This document shows positions 54,976 to 64,000 of a DNA stretch of 64,000 nucleotides, in pieces. The stretch spans positions 1,022,797,208 to 1,022,861,207 of the forward strand of contig CM062804.1 in the NCBI GenBank assembly GCA_031772625.1. The letters run 5' to 3'. Below the pieces are notes generated by a model, which was not told the DNA's origin, did not search any database, and saw only the letters and a list, made by a program, of their open reading frames with translations. The position numbers and the translations under genes were made by a program. Every line of letters starts with the position of its first letter. Positions within the stretch are counted from its first letter, which is position 1. This DNA is from Pinus tabuliformis. Its lineage: Eukaryota > Streptophyta > Pinopsida > Pinales > Pinaceae.

Positions 54976-55460
54976 CACTAGTACAAAATGGCTAATTAGT
55001 TACTAAAAAAATGACTAAAATTTGCATATAAACGACCATTTTTAGTTGGTGACCAATAGTAGCTAATTTATAGTATCTTATAATGCGACCAACTTTTAGT
55101 TGTTTTTAGCTTAGTCATTAATTGGTTGTCTCAATTTTATCGTCTAGTATTAGATTTAGTCATAAATTTGGTCATTAATTTAATCATTGATTTAGTGATT
55201 AATTGCCATAATTAATAACCAAATATACAACTAATTATATTACTATATGATCACCCGAAAAAACCAACTAATAACCAAAGAAATATGACCAAAATGTTGG
55301 TCGTGTTATAAGGCACTATAAATTAGCTACTAATAGTCATATATATGCAAATTTAATCATTGTTTGAAACCAATTAATGTCCAAAGAAATATGACTAAAT
55401 TTCAGTCGTGTTATAAGGCACTGTAAATTACCTAGTAATAGTCGTATATAAATTTAGTCG
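54976..55460. mobile_element. CACTA-like transposon terminus with subterminal repeats
   Basis: Begins CACTAGTACAAAA at 54976. Inside are subterminal copies of a ~43-bp motif, one inverted (55051-55093) and two direct (55296-55338 and 55405-55442), all containing 'ttataaggcact.taaatta' or its complement. Clustered subterminal repeats in both orientations next to a CACTA end are the hallmark of En/Spm elements. The opposite terminus is not found in the window, so this may be a single broken end or a fold-back MITE. Confidence 0.5.
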
Positions 55461-55889
55461 TTATTTGTAATCACAAATTTATCATTTGCAATAGTCATTT
55501 ATTTATTTTTGCTAGTTTCATTTTCATTATATAAATGACTGATTTAGTATTTTATATTCATTTCATTTACTTCATTAATAATCATTATAAATGGCTAATT
55601 TAGTCGTATATTCATTTTATTTGTGTTCATCATTAATCAATATAAACTACTAATTTAGTAGCTTTAGGTTTATTTTGCGTGTTCATTATTTATGAACATA
55701 AATTAATTAGTAAGATTTTGCAACTAAATTTAAAAAAAATGTCATACAATGTGTATGTTCATCTAATATGAAAATACAAAGTTACATATGTTAATTACAA
55801 CACTAAATAATATAAAGTGCAACTATAAATAATTTCAACCATATAAATTATATTATATAAAATGTCAAGTATTACAATATGAGTTTCCA
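55461..55889. other. AT-rich continuation beyond the CACTA-like end
   Basis: Loose repeats of 'taatttagtcgta' and 'attcatttcatt' type continue the subterminal style (55540-55680). No gene. Confidence 0.4.
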
Positions 55890-58170
55890 ACTTAATATTG
55901 GTTGGACTACAATTTACACATGAAATATTATTGTTTCATCACTTCAAAACGTTTCAAGGCATTGTAGGTGAATTCACAAACTCTAAATATTTGACCATCA
56001 GTTTGTATGTGTGTGTCTCATACAAGTTATTGGCTTTAATGGTATCATTAGACCGGTTCTCTTCTCTCTCTCTTTCTACATTTTTTGCCCCAGTATTATT
56101 GTTCTCATCTTTCTTCAATTTTTGCTTCTTACCAACAATACTGATATCCTCTTCTGAAAATGAAGGAAAACACAATGCAGAGTTTAAGGCATGAAAGACA
56201 ATAAACACTAGAATATAAACTAAATTAAACTATAAAATATTTATACAACATATACCTCAACATCATCAATGTCTACCATTTTTCTCCAAGGAATCGAGAA
56301 ACTCGAACAATTTTTCTTGAGTGGGGTGATAGTGGCCACCATGTGCCTAGATGACCTATTTAAACAAAGAAAAAAAAATGTCACCATAGAAAATAACACC
56401 TTTAAAACTTAGCATTCAACCTTCAAGAAAAACTTAAGAACTATCATGCTAACTAGGTTACATGCTAAAAATCTTAGGTTGTAGATAACTTGTGAAAACA
56501 AATGGAAAGAAAAATATGACGTATAATAAATAATGTATGACAGTTGGTTGTCGAATTGCATCATAAAAGAAACAAGAGCCACATGGTGGTAATGTCACTG
56601 CTCTTATTTTTTTTCACATTTTCATGAGGTGGTTTTTTTTATTGTGCAAGAATAACATAAGCTCATGTGTGAACTTTTAGGTTTTTTTCATGTAGCACAA
56701 TGTTAGGAACAAATTGAATAAATGAATTTATCAAAAGAAAAAATAAAAAAAAACATTTAAATTAAGTGCAAGAGTGATACACGTTGCATCTCAAGTCCTG
56801 ATCTTGTTCCCTATAAATTAGTTGTCTCTAGTGCCATAGGATTCATTGTTGGATCTAAAGAAAATATGAGTTAAATTCAAAACATGCTTATGATTTGGTT
56901 GAAAGTAAGTTCCAAGTGCTACCTTGTCCAGGTTCGAATGGTAGTCTTCAACATCTTAAAAATATAATTTGAATAATCGAGGAATCCAAGAAGAAAAAGG
57001 TATTTCGACTTTATTGTTGATACGTACACATATCCTTTATTACTTCTAGCTCCACTGCAATCGAGGTTCTCTCCAAAAAAAACAGAGAGAAGAATTCTCG
57101 AAAATGGAAAAACATCTTATTGATTTCCCCACATCATAAACATTAAAAACATTCTTGAACATGCCAAAACATTTTTATTTAGTATGGCTCTACAAGCTTG
57201 CCGAAAATTGCATCTACATACACTGTTGCTAACCCTAGTTCCTCCTCAATTCGTAAGAGTTGTAAAGGTGACAATAAATACTGCAAATAAAAGGTAGAAC
57301 AAATAACTGATTCCACAAAAATCAAAAGACCAAATTATGAAAGGACCTAATTCGCTCAGACCTACAAGGGGCACCTATCTTGATTTGGCCCTGATCATGC
57401 ATACACACAACCCTTATAGATCAGAAGTGAATTTATACCTTAATTGCTTCATGATAATTGGAGACATGCAATCCTCAAGCATATAACAGAACAAGGATTA
57501 AACACTTAACTCCACACACACTAAGGTTTCACATTCGACACATCTTGAACTCACTAATATCTCTACACACTTTAAAGAAACCAAATACTGAAAAATGAAC
57601 ATTACCGTGGCCAAGCCCACTGTCAGATCTCTCTCCCTTTCTGCATTTGTCACTCCAGTGTTATTATTCTCCTCTTTTTTCAATTCATGCTTCTTTCCAT
57701 CAATACCGAGTTACTCTTCTGAAAATGAAACAAGATACAATGAAAAGTATAAGACATTAAAGAAAATGAACACTGGAATATAAAATAAAGTATATTATAA
57801 AGGATTTATATAGCATATACCTCAACATCAACAACGTCAATGCCATTTCCCCCCAGAAAAACAAGAAACTCGAACAAGTTTTCTTCAGTTGGGCGCTAGT
57901 GTCCACTATGTGGCCAAATGACTTGTATAAACAAAGTAAATAAAATGTCACCATAAAAAATAAAAACTTGGGAACTTATTATTCAACCTTCAAGAAAAAC
58001 ATATCCATAATCATGTCAACTAAGTTACATGCTAAAAATATCAGGTTGTAGATAACTTGTGAAAACAAATGGAAAACAAAAGATACAACATATAATAAAT
58101 AATGTATGACAGTTGGTTGCCAATTTGCATCATTGAAGAAGAAATTCCTCCTATGGTTACCCATACATGT
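55890..58170 (-). pseudogene. Duplicated exon-like segments of an unidentified minus-strand gene
   Basis: Two blocks are similar at an offset of about 1.56 kb: 55890-56600 and 57560-58170. On the minus strand each has an exon-like piece ending GA(T/C)GTTGATGTTGAG-type|GTATATG and, after about 100 bp, 'TTTTCAG|AAGAG' leading into a charged segment (KKQKLKKDENNNTGAKNVER in the left block; a related ELKKEENNNTG in the right). Splice-like borders are kept in both blocks, but the reading phases do not agree, so the gene is probably decayed. It may be the gene of the adjacent CACTA-like element or a host gene fragment. No domain is recognised. Confidence 0.35.
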
Positions 58171-61100
58171 GTGTGGGTAACATGCCCAAATATTCCATGA
58201 TCCTTAGGGTCTAGAGGAAGTAAACCTCCTACTAACATAATGATTGATTGGTTACATCTTCGCCTTTCCTCTTCTTTGTGAGTCCAAAAAAAGAAAGCAA
58301 ACCTCCTCAAAGAAATGTCTAAAAGCATGGGGTGTAATCTTCTCTTTTCCAAAAATTCAATCCAAAATATGTTGACTAGGTCACCTCTTAAATAAGGTGC
58401 TCATGCCTTTAAATGTAGGCTAGAAATGTCAACCAATTAGCTAAAAACAAAACACAGGAAATGGAAAGCCTCTATCAAATTAATTTTGGATCTGAAAGTA
58501 CGAAAAGGTGGAGGGTTGATCTGCTTCACAAGGTCTAGGAATAATATTGTTGTTGAGTGCCTTTCTTATGTTAATCTCACCCTACTATCATAGAGCACAT
58601 TTCATTATTTTGACAGAGTTTGATCTCATTATTGTTTCTTCTTTTTCATTCATCAATTTTCATCATTGATGGAATAAGTGACAATGCAATGTTTTTTTGT
58701 TGTTGCTATAGCTGTACTTTCAAACTTGTGCTAGAATAAATAGGCATAAAACCAATAATAATTTTATAGTTTCTCCATTCTAGTCATGTTCTTCAAAGAA
58801 CTCTGCAAACTGTGAGTTCCAACTACACTTCAGGAATTGATTAATGCCACGAATCATCAATGTGGTGCATTGTTGAACTGAGGAGGTATCAAATGTGCCC
58901 AAACAAGCATATAAATGATTTCTATTTGGAAGATGAAGAGGGTTCAACCTAACATGGGTCTAGGAATAAATCCACCCTAGAAATTCTTGGAATAAATTGG
59001 CCCTTGATCAAATTCCTCCTTCGAAATAACACATTTAAGAGTGTAAAAACCTCCATTCTAGGTTGAATATAAGTGATGCACATGGTTTTTAGAAACTCCC
59101 ATACAACCCTCAATGGATTGAGCCATTCTACTCGTACGCACTCTAACATTGAAGTAGGATGGCTCTCCTTCACCTACAGAAGCCTTAATGATTTCAGAAA
59201 CAAATGCATGCTCAGAATATAAGGATATGGAAATAACTCTTTCCATCTGTGTCATACTGCTTCAAATTCTGAATTTGCATGCAAGTCCATCTTGTAATCA
59301 TTTGGTATTGTTTTCATTTGTTTGTTTGCCACTTGAAAGGCTCCATTTGGGATATAATATACCTTTCCCAACTCAAAATCATTCTAAGACTTCTCTGCAG
59401 CTTCCTTAAACACATTTCCCTGAATATGCTCAATTATTAGTCTAGAATTCTTGGAAAACAACAGCCACAGGGACTGCATAAATCACCCTTTCCATACACC
59501 CCTTAACAAGTCTGATAATGTTGCAAATAATCTGCAGTATGTTGATTAATAATTAAGCAAAAAAATGCAAAGAAAAACGTTGTCTTGATGTTGTCAATAC
59601 AGATCTAAAAAATTCAATCAATAAATGCACAAGGTATGCACCAATAATGAGGATGTTCTAATCCAAATCTGTTTATAATAGAGACAAAGAAATATGTCGA
59701 TGATTTAATGCTATAGTTGAACTTTCCCTATTTTCCTGAACAAAGCAGCAACCTCCTGGTATATATAGCGTGTCCCAGTGGTGGTCAGGCCATAGAATAT
59801 GGATGGAGGGACCATAGTAAATCTTACAACCTTTATATCATTTGTCTTTACTACCAGCACACTCCAATATCTTCTTGAATACAAATTCCTTTTGCATCTC
59901 CAGAATGTCATCAATTTGAATCTAGAACTTTCATATCATCTTACTCACAAAAACACTGAAATGTTGCTTTCACTTTTTGTCTTAACTTCTTGAAGTTGCT
60001 CAGTTTTTCAATCTTAGTGTTGTAGATGATGGTATTCCTATGGGTTTATGGGATGCAATGTTCATTCATGATGTCTAAAGGTGTCTTCTTTAACTACTAG
60101 TATAAATTATACCACCAAAATGATCCTAAGAAATACATCTTTTACAAAGTTTCTACTACATATTTTGTACCTTATCATTTGCTTTATCATAACTATGAGT
60201 ACCCCACATTAAATCTGGGAGTGCCACATGAATTTCATTGCTTGCACAAGTGTAAAAATATAAATGTAGATGTGGGATTATGGATATATGGGAGAGACAA
60301 CCATATAAGGTCACACCTTACCACTAAATGCCTAGAAAAAATTACGAGCCTGAATTACAGAATGAAGATTGACATCAGTTAACATTAACACCAGTCATCA
60401 TTATGAAAACCTAATATATCAAGGAACTAAGAATCAAACAACTAAAGACAAACTTAGGTGCTTGTCTTTAGGTGGAAGCAGAAGAAGGAAAAAGACCAAA
60501 ACACTTCCAGCTAGAGTATGTTTAGATTCTAGAATATTAAACTGGCAGCTGAGCATTCCAATTTATTTTGTATTTAAAATTTGTGAAAGCAAAATAAGAA
60601 GGCATGAATGAAAATGAACAACTTGCAAAAATAAAAATATTATATAATAGAATATGTTTGCAAGACTAGAGGTTGGACTACTACATTATTTACAAATAAA
60701 AATGTTGAATTTTGATTAAGAAATATTAAATAGAGAGACAATAATTTCAAAAAACAACTCCCAAAAAAAAACCACTTTGAAAAGAGAAATCAATTGTTCA
60801 TTTTGAATACAATATTTAAAATAAATTAAATAAATTCACAATATGCAGAAAGAATGTTCCAAAGACTGACCACATTGTGGTGCCTTAAGAAGTCAAGAAC
60901 GGAATAAAATAGGATCAAGAGACAATACAAAAATACACAATCCACTAACAATATTATATCAGCTAAAATGGACGAGAAGGGATGGTTATTGCCAATAAGT
61001 AATTTATTGAAAGTTATACCATGCAAAACATGTTGGAGCATTGGTCATCTTGCATCGGATCCACCTTAAATCAATTCCTTCTTATGGAGGTTCCTTAGAC

Positions 61101-61719
61101 CACCTATAACAAATAATTGGTTACATAATGTAGGTGTTAAATAGGGCATTATCTATTGAGCGTCAATTTTGCCTGGAGAGCAAAAAATCTTCGAAATATG
61201 ATTAATTTTTTTTCAAAAAATATGACAATGTTGCTTGAATCTTTTTTTTAATGATGGAAATGGATTCAACACCATCAAAAACCCCTAGGGAACCCAAAAT
61301 ATTGAAAATTGTAACTTGGATTTCCAAAATTCCACCGAATTTTATCAAAATCGTGTGGGAGTTTCCATTATTTTTTGAGAAACAATGATGCCTCGTTAGA
61401 CTACGATGTTAAATATTAATGGATCATGTAATTTTATCTTCAATGTATCCCTAACCTTGGTAATCATTAAAGTTGTTCAAGTGAGTTTCATAATAATTAT
61501 TTTTCAATAATATTAATAATTACATTTATACACTCTTTTTAGAGGTGTATATTTTGGAATGGGTATTTCATAATTTTAATTTAATTATCAATAATTAACA
61601 GGTGGATGGTAAGTATTTAATCTTTACAAAATATTTTCAGTATTAGTTATAAATAAAGGATTGAGATCCATGGTATCGGCCCAAGGTATTATAACAAATC
61701 CTTTTATAAGTTAAGAATC
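58171..61719. other. Unassigned region
   Basis: About 3.5 kb without a recognisable gene. Short minus-strand frames at 58949-59255 and 59711-59914 overlap in different phases and look like remnants of coding DNA, but no family could be assigned. The part right of about 60700 may already include the 3' end of the LINE to the right; no poly(A) end was found. Confidence 0.35.
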
Positions 61720-64000
61720 TCCAGGTTAAAGGGGTATGCCTTTGATAATTCCTTGAGAACTCTTGCTCTAAAGAAGGTTATCTAGCACTTTTGTTAGCAT
61801 CACAAAAAGGGAAAACAAAAGGTGAAAACCTTGCCAAATTTCCCTGAACAAGCTAATTTCCTCTAACCTAACCAAGGTAGTGGACAAGGAAATAACATCA
61901 ATAAAAAAGGTTATTGTCACTTTAAATTGAGAAGGGGAAAAACCACAGGGCCTTCAACATAGAAAGAACGAATGGCCATCACATGATATCATGTGCCTTT
62001 TCAAAGTTAGTATTAATGAACATAGATTCTAACCCATTGTACTGGCCTTTTAATTCCATGTTAAATTACAATGACATTGAGTATAATATAATACCCATTA
62101 GTGAAACTTGTTTGACCATGTCTAATGGTCTTAGGAAAATATGTCTCAAACTTTGTGCCAATGCTTTGTCTATGATTTTAAATGTGACATCGAATAACAT
62201 TATCAAGTGCCCATTCGTGATTAACTCAAAATATTCAAGTGTTGGAATGAACATGATAAAACCTTTGTTGAAGGAACTCCTAAATGATTGTCACTAAAGT
62301 GCTTCGTTATACCCCTGTCACGATTCAGGTTTGAAAAAATCTCATGTATCCTTCTAAAAGTCACACGAGTAATCATTAATCCCTCGAGACTTATCATTGG
62401 CCATTTTTCCAATGCAGTGATTAACTCATTTAAAATTAAACCATGATCACATAGCCTTTGTTGTTCATTAGAAAACCATCAAGGAACTACACCAATAGAC
62501 ATTTGCATGGCCACTTTTTTTATATCAACTTGTGTTTGAAAAGTAATATTATAATGATTTCAAACACTTTTTTGATATATACTTCATTAACCCTCCCTTC
62601 AATGTTGTTAATAGATTTGATCTATTTCATTGCTTCCTTTGATACAAGGTATCTAAAGAAAGCTTTGGTAGGCCCATCTTTAGCTAGTGCAAGAAAGCTT
62701 GAATTTAAGCCTCTTAACCTATAGACTTTTTTCAATTTTAAGAGAGTATTTCAGCTTTGTTTCCCTAACTTGAGTCTATTAAAAGAGTTTCCTTGCAATT
62801 GTGTAAACCCTTGTTACAACTGCTTCATTATAGCCTTGTGCTTTTTTATTTTAAAAGTTAATATCAAACCTCACATAGCCTTGCACTCAAACAATGACTC
62901 ATGTCTTAACATCTATCCTAAGTGTATACAACTTTCGTTTTCTCTAGGTCAAGGCATCAAATTCCAAATACACTTAGTAATGTCAAGAAGGTTGCCTTTT
63001 TTGAGATATATTCAACATAAGTCCTAAATTTTGAATCATTTCCTTGATTAGAATCTAAGAAATGGGGAAAAAAATGTTGGTGATTCGAAAGGGTGAGCTC
63101 ACGTAAACGTTGCATCAATTTTATATGCCCATGGTTGAAGAAGGAAAAAAATTCTTTGATAGTGTGGCTCTATCTATCCTTTTCAAAGTCTATTAGACCA
63201 AGTGAACCATGTTGTAGGTGAGTCCTTATAACATTACAATCATACACATTGAGTATAACCTTAAGGACATTATATGTCATATGTTTCCTTGGTGGTATGA
63301 AATTAGATAGTATATCATTTTTATGGTGTCTATTTTTCCATTAATGTCTAAACATTATGGGGATCCTGAAGACAGTGCCATTTGACCTCTTGAAACTATT
63401 GCATTTAAGGTGTTGTCTTGAGACTATCAGTACAATTTCACACTTCTCTCAAACAACCACAAAATTCATATCTACGATGTTGCTTTCATCTCTTGAAATT
63501 TGGCATCAGATACATTGTATGTGTTTCTTGTGAGTTGTCCAAGTAATCGACCTATAAATCATGATTCTAGAACTTCATTTAAAAAAAATACATTCATTGA
63601 GACAACATCGCTCTTGTTTTGCAACAATTCAGATTAGGTGAGGTCAATTTTGAAGTCCTATATAAGTCACCAATTAATGATGAGGCACGATACTCTTTTG
63701 ATAGAATCAGGGATCAGAATTATCATTATCATTGGATAGTAACAACCGTAACTTCCCACAGAAATTAGGGTAGATTATGGATAAAGGTGTAATAGGGTTC
63801 TTCATAAGATGAATACCCTTGTTCTACATAATATGAATCACATTTTTTACCTTTATCAATCAATAATAATCTCAAAATTTGGATCCACCCCAAGAAGGAT
63901 ATTACTATTTACAAAAAACACAAGAAAACTAGTGAACAAAGAAACAAATAAACACAGAGCACCATTCTCCAATTAATAAATTCCACCAATATGTTCATGA
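61720..64000 (-). mobile_element. L1-like LINE, decayed, runs off the right edge
   Basis: Minus-strand translation in several frames shows plant LINE landmarks in order from right to left. 'TKAFFRYLVSKEAMK' (about 62640-62690) lies before the RT; 'LNELITALEK' is near 62400; 'LEYFELITNGHLIMLFDVTF' with 'KIIDKALAQSLRHIFL' is near 62130-62260; 'NTNFEKAHD' is near 62000; and 'SLFREIWQG' with 'GIIKGIPL' is near 61740-61860. These correspond to RT motifs 1-5 of non-LTR elements. The YADD region and the 3' end are not recognisable. The right part (63000-64000) should be endonuclease-linker DNA but is heavily decayed. The landmarks lie in at least three frames with several stops, for example after the 62254-62066 piece. 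Confidence 0.7.

Noticed and set aside
56331-56346. 'gtggccaccatgtgcc' as part of the missing gypsy 3' LTR
   Set aside because: The match to the 5' LTR is limited to about ten bases, and the surroundings belong to the exon-like duplicated block.
63920-63935. 'aagaaaactagtg' as the second CACTA terminus
   Set aside because: Only the CACTAGT core matches; the bases next to it differ from the 54,976 terminus and no subterminal repeats lie nearby.

Overview
This window looks like intergenic DNA from a land plant with a large, repeat-filled nuclear genome. The evidence is the set of repeats: Ty3/gypsy and Ty1/copia elements primed by plant-type tRNA sites, a TRIM, hAT-like and CENP-B/jerky-like transposases, a LINE and AT-rich tandem repeats. 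Coding is almost entirely mobile-element coding. I found no host gene that I can name, no rRNA or tRNA gene and no CRISPR array. The exact plant group cannot be read from the sequence.

Left third (1-22 kb). The window opens inside a minus-strand Ty3/gypsy element (gag start, tRNA-Asp-type primer site, 2.1 kb LTR ending at 2957). A broken hAT-like transposase follows (minus, 3.2-4.7 kb), then plain AT-rich DNA with small duplications, an unidentified 189-codon frame at 8.4-8.9 kb, and a two-level tandem-repeat field (9.5-13.3 kb: three ~246-bp units, then ~1.4-kb units). A minus-strand CENP-B/jerky-type transposase (13.6-16.4 kb) is nearly readable. It is followed by a duplicated repeat block that encloses a Ty3/gypsy fragment (16.8-18.7 kb).

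Centre (22.0-37.5 kb). A 15,469-bp Tat/Ogre-like Ty3/gypsy element looks whole. It has two 1053-bp LTRs, a matching 5-bp target duplication ATAAG, a primer site, a purine tract and one uninterrupted gag-pol frame of about 2357 codons. A separate second RNase H frame lies after integrase. An antisense gene with a plant-mobile-domain-like protein and a probable 93-bp intron lies between pol and the 3' LTR. The LTRs hold a TATA box, a heat-shock-element-like array and three phased TATCCCAT motifs. A GGGGACGCA motif recurs as inverted pairs in the LTRs, the leader and upstream of the antisense gene.

Right of it (37.5-44.7 kb). The Tat element and a 1.96-kb poly(A)-tailed retroposed insert both sit inside one copy of a dispersed repeat. 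A second copy at 44.0-44.7 kb lacks both insertions and shows what the target looked like before. A 353-bp TRIM lies at 41.2 kb.

Right third (44.8-64 kb). A decayed Ty1/copia element runs to 49.69 kb, where a decayed Ty3/gypsy element with a 596-bp 5' LTR begins. That one is followed at 54,976 by a CACTA-like terminus with subterminal repeats, then by duplicated exon-like minus-strand segments (55.9-58.2 kb) and unrecognised DNA. A broken minus-strand LINE runs off the right edge.

LTR divergence, counted by eye, puts the Tat element as young (about 20 differences in 1053 bp). The TRIM, copia and second gypsy elements are clearly older.
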